From: Sphaerochaeta pleomorpha str. Grapes | Lineage (GTDB): Bacteria > Spirochaetota > Spirochaetia > Sphaerochaetales > Sphaerochaetaceae | NCBI RefSeq assembly: GCF_000236685.1 | Contig: NC_016633.1 | Span: forward strand, 3,066,001-3,130,000 | Direction of reading: 5' to 3' | Length of the DNA: 64,000 nt | Part shown: positions 10,057 to 18,662 of the stretch, one piece after another | Layout: the number at the start of each line of letters is the position of its first letter | Position numbering within the stretch: the first letter of the stretch is position 1 | The notes under the pieces: generated by a model | Told to the model about the DNA's origin: nothing | Seen by the model: only the letters and a program-made list of their open reading frames with translations | The model's database searches: none | Program-made: the position numbers and the translations under genes

Positions 10057-10221
10057 AATACTATTGAAAAGATTGCAAACCAGATCAGTTCGCAGCAAAA
10101 GGTTCAAAACGATGATAGACATATAGATCTTTCTGAGTTTCCAACAGAGACGATTCTAGCAAAAGAGTAATTTACTTCATCCCTAAGAATATCGTCCCAA
10201 GCATTGGATATTCAATGCCGT

Positions 10222-11490
10222 TCATTGTTTGATACTCTGGATCCCATGCCGGTTCCCTTTCTCCATTGCTTCAACAGCCCAGTCGATCGGTTCCAATCCC
10301 TCAAGCCGGTTGTACTCGTCCCAGTACCGTCTGGCCCATTTGACCAGCAGCTTGGTTATCTCGCAGATGTAGGTCGTCCGCCTGAATTCGCCGAACTCCG
10401 AATAGCAACCTCCGATGCAGTATGAACAGGCACTCTCCACCTCGCAGGTCCTGCACTTTTCGTCGAGTGAGCAATTGGAGCGATAGGCGCCTTCGCGCAC
10501 TCTCAGAAAGTTCTCCTTGTGGGTAAACCCTTCCTTGGCAGTCCCGACGATGAACTCTGCCTTGTCGATTTGGGTATGCGGCAGCCATCTGATGCACGGA
10601 TAGATCCTACCGTCCACCGAGAGGGCAGGCATGGCTCCGCTTCCGCAGTGGCCGGTACAGTCCCAGTCAGGTCCTGTGGACAGGTGTGCGTAGCCGAATT
10701 GCTCCTTGCTGAGCATGCTCCAAAACAGATCGTCGCGATGCTCGAGTACATAGGCGGTGCACTTCTCCATCTGACGGTCCAACTCATCATAGTCGGTTTG
10801 TGTGCATCCGGTATCCTCCATGATGAAGTTCTGGTTGATGTACCGCAGTCCCAGCTGTTCATGCAAATACACCAGCGAGTCGTAAAGGTAGGGGATGCTC
10901 TGGCGGTTTGCGGTGGACTTTGTCTGCATCGACTGGATCGGGAAGGTCTTCTTATACCACGGCCAATGGCGGATGATGCTCTGCATCGAACCGGACCCAT
11001 CGGAGAACACCCGGTTTGCGTCATGGATCTCAGGACAGCCATCCAGCGATATGCCCACCAGCAAGAGGTCCTTGTATTTCTCGCAGAACCGCCTGGCCTG
11101 CTCGGAAAAGAGCGTGCCGTTGGTGGAAATGGAGAAATGAAGCTTGCCCCGCCAGTTTTTGGCATTGGGGGTATCGGTGGTCATCACCTTGGCCAGCGTG
11201 TAGGAGCAGATCTCATCCAAAAACGGCACATCCATGAAGCTGTCGCCACCGATGAAGTCCACAACCAACCCTTTCTGGTAGGCCTTGCGGAACACTGGAT
11301 CCGGATCATCGAGCAGCCCTGCAGGATCGGGATCGGTGAGGATGTGGCCGATGAATGCCTTCGCATCCTCCATCGAAAGCGTTCTTCTTCTCTTGTGCAC
11401 CTCATAGCAGTAGGTGCACCTGAGGTTGCAGTCTTCGGTGGTGTTCAGCGTCACGTTGAACAAGCCGGGTTCTCTAAAGGGAATGAGCAT
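10222..11490 (-). CDS. Radical SAM/SPASM peptide-modifying enzyme
   Basis: A 422-residue radical S-adenosylmethionine enzyme. The cluster motif CNLRCTYC (CxxxCxxC) is near residue 20, followed by family landmarks FIGGDSF (the GGE-like SAM site), SISTNGTLF and GISLDG. The C-terminal third is a SPASM domain binding auxiliary Fe-S clusters: a cysteine in GRIYPCIRW, then CRTCEVESACSYCIGGC and a last Cys in TYICE. Such enzymes usually modify ribosomal peptides, often at cysteines. Its ATG starts one base after the stop of the Cys-rich gene (TGATATG) and its ribosome binding site GGAGG is inside that gene, so the two are coupled. In-frame codons upstream (to 11550) are rejected as start for this reason. 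Confidence 0.9.
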   Translation of the reverse strand: MLIPFREPGLFNVTLNTTEDCNLRCTYCYEVHKRRRTLSMEDAKAFIGHILTDPDPAGLLDDPDPVFRKAYQKGLVVDFIGGDSFMDVPFLDEICSYTLAKVMTTDTPNAKNWRGKLHFSISTNGTLFSEQARRFCEKYKDLLLVGISLDGCPEIHDANRVFSDGSGSMQSIIRHWPWYKKTFPIQSMQTKSTANRQSIPYLYDSLVYLHEQLGLRYINQNFIMEDTGCTQTDYDELDRQMEKCTAYVLEHRDDLFWSMLSKEQFGYAHLSTGPDWDCTGHCGSGAMPALSVDGRIYPCIRWLPHTQIDKAEFIVGTAKEGFTHKENFLRVREGAYRSNCSLDEKCRTCEVESACSYCIGGCYSEFGEFRRTTYICEITKLLVKWARRYWDEYNRLEGLEPIDWAVEAMEKGNRHGIQSIKQ

Positions 11491-11491
11491 A

Positions 11492-12139
11492 TCAGCCTCC
11501 AATGCGGGATGAGTTCGAGCAACCGCTCGAGCAGGAATTCTTGCATGCACCCGAGCAGTTCACATTGCAACTGGCGTTGCAGTTGGTACTGCAGGAGGTA
11601 CAGCCCGAGCAGGCACTTTGGCAATTGCCGGTGCATCCACCACAGCCGCGACATCCTCCGCATCCGCTGCACCCATGGCACGAAACACACCACAGTCCCC
11701 CTTTACAGCTGTAGCAGTTGCCCGAACATCCGCTGCAGCCCGAACAACCGCTGCACCCGGTGCACGAACTGGTACATCCTCCGGTGCAATTGTGGCAGCC
11801 GTTGTAGCACGTCGAGGTACACGTATTGCTGCAATTGGCACAGCCGCGCAGATCATTGATGTCCTGTTTGTACTGGTCGATCTGGCTCAGCAGATTGGCG
11901 CTGATCAGGCTCCCCGTTGCAACCGATGAGATGGGGTAGGTGGTGTACAGAAGCGCGCGGGTATTACCCTGCAGAGCATCCTTCATCGAGTTCATATCCG
12001 AGGCTCTCATGGGAAGGCCGATGGCAAAGCCAGCAGGCGGGGAGAACACATAATAGTTGTCGTAGCGCTGGTAGCCGTTGACAAGGAAGGCCTCCTGGAT
12101 CGCCTCGAAGCGGCTTTTGATATCATTATAGGTTCCCAT
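11492..12139 (-). CDS. Cysteine-repeat protein, probable RiPP precursor/substrate
   Basis: A 215-residue protein in two parts. Residues 1-98 contain no cysteine and look like a folded domain or a long leader (YNDIKSRFEAIQEAF, FAIGLPMRASDMNSMKDAL). From about residue 99 there are 31 cysteines in about 110 residues, spaced mostly by two or three residues (CSGC, CGGC, CRGC, CTGNC, CNASC), with Gly, Ser, Asn and Thr between. No metallothionein-type Lys pattern or known Cys-knot is seen. It is sandwiched between a tail-fibre region and the radical SAM gene. AGGAG precedes its ATG, which overlaps the stop of the upstream gene (TGATG). I infer it is the enzyme's substrate. Metal-binding or a disulphide-rich structural tail protein are alternatives. 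Confidence 0.8.
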   Translation of the reverse strand: MGTYNDIKSRFEAIQEAFLVNGYQRYDNYYVFSPPAGFAIGLPMRASDMNSMKDALQGNTRALLYTTYPISSVATGSLISANLLSQIDQYKQDINDLRGCANCSNTCTSTCYNGCHNCTGGCTSSCTGCSGCSGCSGCSGNCYSCKGGLWCVSCHGCSGCGGCRGCGGCTGNCQSACSGCTSCSTNCNASCNVNCSGACKNSCSSGCSNSSRIGG

Positions 12140-12453
12140 CACGGCTCCTCATGGGCGAAGCACTCACCGTTGATCACCAGGAGCTCGCCCTCCGGGTAAT
12201 TGTAATGGCTACGGACGCGACGCTCCCAGGTGGCATACAGGAACCTGCCCTCCGCCATCTCGTCGAAGACAGCCTTGAAGTAGGCGTAGATGTCCCTGTC
12301 CTGCTCAAATCGGTAGGATGCGTACACCTCAGCCTTCAGGGCGGTCTGTGCGGTATTGATCTTATCGATCGCCAGTTGCATGTCGGCGATCTCACTGTCG
12401 TCCAAGATAAAGGGCAGCTTGGTCAGCTGCCGTCCACATTCATTGCATTGCAT
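12139..12453 (-). CDS. Small phage protein with N-terminal CxxC, unknown function
   Basis: A 104-residue protein I do not recognise. It starts MQCNECGRQL, a possible half zinc knuckle, followed by a helical region (MQLAIDKINTAQTAL) and a basic/aromatic segment (YATWERRVRSHYNYPEGE). The ATG is chosen because CTAGGAGG lies just upstream; an in-frame extension to 12486 overlaps the preceding gene. It is coupled to the Cys-rich gene by a TGATG overlap, so it probably belongs to the same peptide or tail-tip unit, perhaps as an accessory or chaperone. That role is inference from position only. Confidence 0.7.
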   Translation of the reverse strand: MQCNECGRQLTKLPFILDDSEIADMQLAIDKINTAQTALKAEVYASYRFEQDRDIYAYFKAVFDEMAEGRFLYATWERRVRSHYNYPEGELLVINGECFAHEEP

Positions 12454-12464
12454 GGTTGTTCCTC

Positions 12465-15400
12465 CTAGTTCCATACAGCCCCCCACACCTTGTTGGCGGT
12501 GCCTTGTGTATTCACATTTCCCGTCACATTACCGGTGACGTTGCCACTCACATTCCCACTCACGCTCCCTTGCAGATTCCCATGGAACGTGTTCGCATGG
12601 ACATTCGCATATGGATTCGAGGACACGCCGATATCAAATTGGCTGGCTTGTTGGGGATACAGGGCCTTGGTATATGCTCCCTTCGCCTCGGCGATCACGG
12701 TGAAGGAGATCGAAAGGGCAGAGAACAGGTCGTTGCTGCGGATGCGAGAGGTAACTCCCCCGGCACCGGTGATCGTCAAACTGGTTCCCGACCAGCTTAC
12801 GATCGCAGGACTCGCCACAGGTCCTTCGATGCTGTTGTAGATGCGGCTCCAGGCAATGGCGATGCTTTGGAACATGTCGAAGGCCCCGGCAGCCACCTGG
12901 GTGCCAGCTTTGAAGATGCCTGCGAACTTGTAGTAGAACGAGCCTAGAGCTGCAGAAAGGTTGGTCCCGTCGAAGATGAACGTGCCGGCATAATAATCCT
13001 TTGCTGTGGTATGGCTGCTGATCTTTGCCCCCTGCCCATCCAGGAGGTTCACTCCCACATCATAGGCGCTGTAGTTGTAGGCTGCACTGAGTGTCCCGGC
13101 CGTATAGGAGGTGGGTGTTGCCTCACCCAGCGTTAGGGCACTGAGATACCCCGCGCTGTCGATGGCGTAGAACACCCGCTGTAGCGTGGTACCCGTCGAA
13201 ACGGGATTGGCTCCACTGGCGGCATAGACGGCAGCTCCCATTTTGGTGGGCGTGTAGCCCAGGGAGCGTTTGGACCAGATGGTTCCTCCGTTGCCCGAGA
13301 CATAGTAATACGCACTGCCGTATTCATAGGCGATGAAGAACCCGTTGCCCCAAGCTATGCTGCTGGGGCACGTGCTGGCGATATTGATTGCACTCCAGTT
13401 CATCCCGTCTGTGCTTCGATACACCGATGCTGATGAGAGGGTGACATAGCTTACCTGGATGTAGACGCCGTTTCCGTATGCGATTCGCGAGTTCATGAAA
13501 TCGTTATTGTAGGATGGGAATGGATGGGCACAGGTGAAACCTGCGGCTACCCATCCGCTTCCGTTGGTCGAGCGTTTCCAATCGGAGGCCCCTCCGCCAA
13601 GCACATGGGCGTAAAAGTATCCATTGGCGAAGAACAGGTTGTCGTAAGCCTCGCTGGACAGCTCGCTCCACGAAGTGCCGTTCGCTCCACCGGAGAGTAC
13701 CCGGCGTTGGACCGAGCCCGAGCAGATCGCCAGGAAGATACCATTGCCGAATGCCAGACCAATGGTGGAAGGATACGCAGTGCTCAGCGAATAGGATGAG
13801 ACCGAGCCCACGTTCCCGGTGGGAAATGATTTGAGCGTCGAGCCCCACGCGACTACCATCCTGCCGTTTCCCTCCGCCAAGTGAGGGGTTGATGAGGATG
13901 TCGAACTGATGCCAGATACTCGTCCGGTCGTACAGGCAGCCGGGTCATACAAAACGCCGCTGAGCACTTGGCGTACCTTGACCGTCTTGCCCGCAACCGT
14001 CGCATGGTCGAGGGTGCGGCTCTCGTAGTCGCTCCAGGTGCCCCCTCCATCGAGCGAGTACTGCTTCTTGCCTGCAACCTCAGCACCTGTGGAGGTGATT
14101 TTCGCAAGGTAGTTGACTCCTCCGAGCTTTAGTGGAGACTGGGTGTAAGCAGGCAGGGCAGGGACGGTGAAAGCGGTTCCCGCATTTGCCGTGGTGACCT
14201 GCTGGTTGAGCAGGCTGCGGTCCTGATCACGCTCGCCAGAAGAGGTGACATGCAACACGTTCTCGAAGACGGTGGATACAGAGCCACCTTCCACCTTGGT
14301 GGCCATGAACGAGCCGCCCTTGTGCACAACCGCGTTGGCTGCGACCAGGGCGATGAGGTCCCCCATCACCGTCCCCATGTCCCAATAGGGGGTGGAGGAC
14401 AACGAGCCGTTGAATGATTCGCCGGTACGTACCTCGTTGACGGTGCGCAGCACATCGGCATCAAGGCGCTCGATGCGGGTCTCCGAGAGATCGGCGTTGC
14501 GGATGACCGTACCGACGAACTCGCTGGTTCCGTCGCTGTTGATGATGAAGCCCGAGTTCCCATCCCCGATCGCATGCTTTCCCATCGAGCGGATGCGTCC
14601 GGTATCGATGATCTGCAGATCCTGTGTGGAGAGCACATCGATATTCGCCGACTGCGCATACAGGGTACGATAGTATGCGTACAGTGCGGTGGAGGTGACG
14701 GGAATATTCGCCCCACCGAGGAGCACCGCGTTGCCGCATTTGCTCATCGCCTCGGGATATTGGGCTGCGTTCTGGCTGGTGATGGGAATCCACGAACCGC
14801 TGGCGAACACCTGGGGAACGTAGTCGTCCCCCGTCTGCAGCACATAACAATCCCCTTCGATTGCATCGCTGATGGTCCCGGGACCTCCCAGGATCCCGTA
14901 GCTCCTGGTGTACTCGGTCACATCGTTGGCCGAGAGGGTGAGTGTGCGTATCATCGTCTCGGTACTACCCAGACGGGTATAAGACATCGTGCAGGTGATA
15001 TCGATCTGGGGTGGCGCCTGCTTCTTGGGGATGGTGAGTGTCAGCTCTCCTCCCGCATAGGATTCGGCATTGATCAGCCATTGGAAGGTAGCGTTCTCGT
15101 ACCCCCGGCTATCGGCAGTGAGGACCACGACCGAATTTTCCACGCTGCGTACATTGCGCTCATAGGTGCTTCGGTTGCTTTTGATGGAAAACGAGATCGA
15201 ATTGCGCAGCAGGGTGTTCGCCCCGACATCCAAAAAAGGTTCTGCGTAGGTGATATGGGGTTCTTGGGGAGTGGAGTCGCTCCACACCTGTTTGACGCGC
15301 GTCCAGTACTCATAACCGTAATACCAAGGGCCGGGCAAGCTTTCGCTCCACTGTGTAGCGGCCCCCGGAGATAACCCTTCTTCAAGAAGCGCGAACTGGT

Positions 15401-15782
15401 GGATCGGGGTGACACTGAGCCCATCGGATCCCGCCTCCCCGTCAGAGCCCGCCTCTCCGGTCTCACCATAGGAGACGAATGAGGTGGCCAGCAGCTCGGT
15501 CTTGGACGAATCGGTGTAGATCTGCACATCGAAGGCACCCGCCGAGCTGTAGCTGTACGAGCGAACTCCACCTGTCATGGTCCCGCTTGCACCGCTTTGG
15601 GCCCAGCTGCTGCCGTCCCAGCTGCGTGCATGCACGTATACCGAGGGTGTGTACAGCGACCCGTTCTTGTAGAAAGCCAGATCCAAAATCCCTGAGGAGG
15701 CAGAAGACATCGTCAGCTGCAGTTGGTACGAGGGAGCATCGCTGAGGGATGTGAGGGTATAGCTTGCGCCGGTTAGTGCCAT
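12465..15782 (-). CDS. Large phage tail fibre/tail-tip protein
   Basis: A 1105-residue protein, the largest of the phage. The N-terminus is Ser/Tyr-rich beta structure with a short collagen-like run (GETGEAGSDGEAGSDG). The centre has attachment-region-like sequence, and residues about 640-900 contain repeats of the form GNGxFxxxxxG...VYRSTDGMNWS, reminiscent of BNR/sialidase-type propeller blades. The C-terminus ends in a Gly-Asn-Val repeat ladder (SGNVSGNVTGNVTGNV). This fits a receptor-binding fibre at the end of the tail operon. It follows the Ig-like tail protein and precedes the Cys-repeat cassette. The propeller assignment is by pattern only. Confidence 0.75.
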   Translation of the reverse strand: MALTGASYTLTSLSDAPSYQLQLTMSSASSGILDLAFYKNGSLYTPSVYVHARSWDGSSWAQSGASGTMTGGVRSYSYSSAGAFDVQIYTDSSKTELLATSFVSYGETGEAGSDGEAGSDGLSVTPIHQFALLEEGLSPGAATQWSESLPGPWYYGYEYWTRVKQVWSDSTPQEPHITYAEPFLDVGANTLLRNSISFSIKSNRSTYERNVRSVENSVVVLTADSRGYENATFQWLINAESYAGGELTLTIPKKQAPPQIDITCTMSYTRLGSTETMIRTLTLSANDVTEYTRSYGILGGPGTISDAIEGDCYVLQTGDDYVPQVFASGSWIPITSQNAAQYPEAMSKCGNAVLLGGANIPVTSTALYAYYRTLYAQSANIDVLSTQDLQIIDTGRIRSMGKHAIGDGNSGFIINSDGTSEFVGTVIRNADLSETRIERLDADVLRTVNEVRTGESFNGSLSSTPYWDMGTVMGDLIALVAANAVVHKGGSFMATKVEGGSVSTVFENVLHVTSSGERDQDRSLLNQQVTTANAGTAFTVPALPAYTQSPLKLGGVNYLAKITSTGAEVAGKKQYSLDGGGTWSDYESRTLDHATVAGKTVKVRQVLSGVLYDPAACTTGRVSGISSTSSSTPHLAEGNGRMVVAWGSTLKSFPTGNVGSVSSYSLSTAYPSTIGLAFGNGIFLAICSGSVQRRVLSGGANGTSWSELSSEAYDNLFFANGYFYAHVLGGGASDWKRSTNGSGWVAAGFTCAHPFPSYNNDFMNSRIAYGNGVYIQVSYVTLSSASVYRSTDGMNWSAINIASTCPSSIAWGNGFFIAYEYGSAYYYVSGNGGTIWSKRSLGYTPTKMGAAVYAASGANPVSTGTTLQRVFYAIDSAGYLSALTLGEATPTSYTAGTLSAAYNYSAYDVGVNLLDGQGAKISSHTTAKDYYAGTFIFDGTNLSAALGSFYYKFAGIFKAGTQVAAGAFDMFQSIAIAWSRIYNSIEGPVASPAIVSWSGTSLTITGAGGVTSRIRSNDLFSALSISFTVIAEAKGAYTKALYPQQASQFDIGVSSNPYANVHANTFHGNLQGSVSGNVSGNVTGNVTGNVNTQGTANKVWGAVWN

Positions 15783-15797
15783 GTGTTCTCCTTTTGG

Positions 15798-16844
15798 TCA
15801 GCTGACAGAACAGAAATAGGTGGCCTTGATCAACACGTCGTCGTGCGAGACGGATATTGCCTTCTTCTTGGTGGTGACGATCGAGCCATGGGCAACCGCC
15901 GTGGGGGTGAACGCCACCGCTGTTCCGTCCTTGTCGGTCTTGGTCCAGCTGTAGGTGAGGCTCACCCCGGTCCCGTCGATCTCCTCGCCGTTCTGATACA
16001 CACGGCAGATGAGGGTGGTGCTTCCCGTGTCGTTCTTGAAATAGCTTCCCGCGGTGGACTCGATGACCGCCTGGTAGGGATCGGTGACGTCCAGGATCGA
16101 AACGGCCTCGGTGTCGTAGCTGATGTTGAAAGTGTCGGAAGTGGCGTCGGTGTCCAGAATTGAGCACTTGAACATGGCAAACGAATCCACCATGGAAGGA
16201 GTGACAGCCAAGGTGGCCGCAGTTGCTCCTGCGATATTTTCCCAGACGGTCCCGTTGATCGATTTTTTCCACTGGTAGTCGAGGTTTGTCGTGTCCTTGG
16301 TGGTACCGCGGATGAGCTCGGCCTTGAGCGACAGGGAGGAGGGGCTGTGGTTCTTGAACTGGCTGCCTCCGGTGGCGTAAGCCCGGGCGACCACGAATGA
16401 GGTGCCGTTGGCCACCCGCGAGAGGGTGATGGCGACCGTCACGGGAAAGGCGAGGTTCAGAACCGGGTCGGTGTAGGTGCCGCTGAATTGGTAGTCGATC
16501 TGCCACACATCGGTCGTGAGCTTGTCCTCACTCACCGTGAGTACCCCGCTGGTGGCATTGATTGTTTCACCGTTGGAACCGCTGGTGACCGTAGTCCAGG
16601 TGGCAGAACCCGCGATGCGGCGCTTCCAGGTCTTGGCTGTCATGGTAGAAACGACATCGGTCCCTCCGGCCTTGCGCACCACGGGGGTGAGCTGCAGCGA
16701 GGTGTCTCCTGCCCACGAGGGGTTGAGGGTCTGGTTCGATGTATCGTACAGGCTGGTGAGGGGCAGATTGCTGTCGATACCGGTGATGAGGGAAATACCG
16801 TCGGTATAATCCATCAGCGTGAAACTGGCGCTTGTCTTTGCCAT
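15798..16844 (-). CDS. Phage tail protein with Ig-like beta domains
   Basis: A 348-residue, Thr/Ser-rich protein with no membrane segments. Two or three repeated beta units include the pattern LDYQWKKSINGTVWENI and LTYSWTKTDKDGTAV, typical of bacterial Ig-like modules (a Trp in one strand and a Cys/Tyr in the next, as in MFKCSILD and YFCSVS). Similar Ig segments occur at the end of the neighbouring tail-hub protein, so the two may share an origin. It probably decorates the tail tip or fibre, where Ig-like domains bind host surface sugars. The exact role is unknown. Confidence 0.65.
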   Translation of the reverse strand: MAKTSASFTLMDYTDGISLITGIDSNLPLTSLYDTSNQTLNPSWAGDTSLQLTPVVRKAGGTDVVSTMTAKTWKRRIAGSATWTTVTSGSNGETINATSGVLTVSEDKLTTDVWQIDYQFSGTYTDPVLNLAFPVTVAITLSRVANGTSFVVARAYATGGSQFKNHSPSSLSLKAELIRGTTKDTTNLDYQWKKSINGTVWENIAGATAATLAVTPSMVDSFAMFKCSILDTDATSDTFNISYDTEAVSILDVTDPYQAVIESTAGSYFKNDTGSTTLICRVYQNGEEIDGTGVSLTYSWTKTDKDGTAVAFTPTAVAHGSIVTTKKKAISVSHDDVLIKATYFCSVS

Positions 16845-16856
16845 TGTATGTGCTCC

Positions 16857-18662
16857 TTATGCTTCGTAGCCGGTCAGGTCGATCTCACAGAAGAAGACCG
16901 TACGCCCGACGCAGTCTGCGTTTTTGATTTCGACACTCTTATGGGCGATTGCCTTTGATGAGGTGTTCCACCGCCCGTCATCGATCGGGTCGGCACTGAG
17001 GCGCTTCCACCGAAAGCGCGAGGCATCCAGCTCTTCGGTGATCTCGGTGGTGTTTTTGTGGACGTGGCAGGTGAGGATCGTATCGACCTGCTCGGGCCGG
17101 AAGATCGAGCCGTTGGACGACTGGATGGATACGGTGTACGACGATCCGTCCACCCCCGGTGGCCCCGGGGATCCGACGGTGTCGTTCTTGCCCCTGTCGA
17201 GTACCTGAAGGTAGGCTGGGGCACTCAGGTCGAATGCCGAGATGCCCACCGCCTCGTAGCGGTACACCGCACTCTCATCGGTGAAGGTGCGTGCGGTCAC
17301 CAGGACTGAAACATTCAGGCCGCTGAAGGCATCGTCGATCAGGCGTACCAGGGTGCCGCAATTCAAGTCGACGGCCGAGAAGAATGTGTACTGGCTGCCA
17401 GCATGGCGGTGGAACTGGCCCAGGAGGTTCGCATGTTCTTGGGCCAGGGTTCGCTCGTGTACGAACACCAGCTCCTCGGAAAGCAAATTGTCCGAATTTT
17501 CACCTTCGTAGACGCTGTCGGCTGTCCTGACGATGTTCGTGTCACGCACATAGATGATATCGGCATAGGCATCGAGTCTGGTGATGTGGTAGGCCAGCGT
17601 CCCGTTGTTGTGCGCCGCCACCTGCAGGTACGGACCGCCTGCAGCAGCGATGTTGGCGGTGATGTAGCCGCTTTCGGCGGTGAACTCGGTGCGCACGTTC
17701 GAGACGGCGATGATGTCGCTCGATCCCACGATATCGATCTCACTAGCGGCGTTGCAGGCTTCGATGAGGGCTAGAGTGCGGAAGCTGTCCGTCTGGGCTT
17801 CGGTCCACTCTCCTTGGGTATAGATTTCACTGCCGTCGAAGTGCGCACCACCTTCCAGCTTGAGGTAACAATACGGGTGCCCATCCCCTCTTTCTGTGGT
17901 ATTGCGGTACACCAGATAGTCGCCTGCCGTCCCTAAACGGGTAAATGAAACCCGCGCACTCTTGTACTGGCGGATCTTCTTGGAAAGCGTGATCGCCTTG
18001 CCTCCCACCACAACCAAGTCGTCCTTATCGAGGGTGGGAAGGTTCTCAGTGGAAGTGCAGTCCACCTTGAAGAGCCTGAGGTGTCCCAGTGCATCAAAGA
18101 AATACACATGACCCAGTTCATACACCAATTGGTCCAACAGCTCGCCGCAGGTGACCGATCCATCCACGCTTCGGGTGACCGGTGCAGTGAGGGAAATGCA
18201 ATCTGGTGATACGGTGATACCCGCTCTTGTGCAGATAGAGGCGATCGCCTCGCTGGCTGTGCAGTTGAATAGGTGCCGTCCACTTTCGATGAAAGCCTTT
18301 CCCAACAACCGGGTGCCGGTGTCCTCGATAGTGATCGCCAGCGCTTGCTTTCCGCTGTCGGTGAGCATCCAGTTGTAGCTGGTGGACAGGTATCCGGTGA
18401 ACACGGTTCCTGCCCCATCGGCGAGGATGGCTTTCACATCGCCTTCGGTGGCGATGATATCCTCGATTGCAGGGCAAGCCTTATCCAAGAGCAGATCAAC
18501 CTGATTCGAAGCGCTTTTCAAGCCGGACAGCAGCTGCTGGTGGAAGGTGATCGACCTGCGTGCGATATGCTGTTCGCCGATCGTCTGTACCAAGGAGTGT
18601 CCCTCCTCGAGGTCGCCTCCCAGGAAGGTGAGGGTGAGAGAGGGGCTGTGTATGATGCTCAT
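16857..18662 (-). CDS. Putative tail hub/tail-associated protein with C-terminal Ig-like domain
   Basis: A 601-residue protein immediately after the tape measure gene, where siphophages carry the distal tail or hub proteins. Its first 500 residues show a tail-hub/late-control-type pattern (VFTGYLSTSYNW, repeated mixed alpha/beta, DKDDLVVVGGKAI). A Pro-Gly hinge (GSPGPPGVDGSS) leads to a C-terminal Ig-like unit (FRWKRLSADPIDDGRW, TVFFCEIDL). I assign it to the hub or baseplate from position and general pattern, not from a decisive motif. Its start is 1 base from the tape-measure stop, so the two are cotranslated. Confidence 0.6.
   Translation of the reverse strand: MSIIHSPSLTLTFLGGDLEEGHSLVQTIGEQHIARRSITFHQQLLSGLKSASNQVDLLLDKACPAIEDIIATEGDVKAILADGAGTVFTGYLSTSYNWMLTDSGKQALAITIEDTGTRLLGKAFIESGRHLFNCTASEAIASICTRAGITVSPDCISLTAPVTRSVDGSVTCGELLDQLVYELGHVYFFDALGHLRLFKVDCTSTENLPTLDKDDLVVVGGKAITLSKKIRQYKSARVSFTRLGTAGDYLVYRNTTERGDGHPYCYLKLEGGAHFDGSEIYTQGEWTEAQTDSFRTLALIEACNAASEIDIVGSSDIIAVSNVRTEFTAESGYITANIAAAGGPYLQVAAHNNGTLAYHITRLDAYADIIYVRDTNIVRTADSVYEGENSDNLLSEELVFVHERTLAQEHANLLGQFHRHAGSQYTFFSAVDLNCGTLVRLIDDAFSGLNVSVLVTARTFTDESAVYRYEAVGISAFDLSAPAYLQVLDRGKNDTVGSPGPPGVDGSSYTVSIQSSNGSIFRPEQVDTILTCHVHKNTTEITEELDASRFRWKRLSADPIDDGRWNTSSKAIAHKSVEIKNADCVGRTVFFCEIDLTGYEA

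Noticed and set aside
11500..11870. DNA-level repeats and plus-strand frames in the cysteine region
   Set aside because: They are shadows of the Cys-repeat gene; codon periodicity follows the minus-strand frame.
12490..12600. Short direct repeats that could suggest a CRISPR array
   Set aside because: They encode the Gly-Asn-Val ladder of the tail fibre; spacing is too short and there are no spacers or cas genes.
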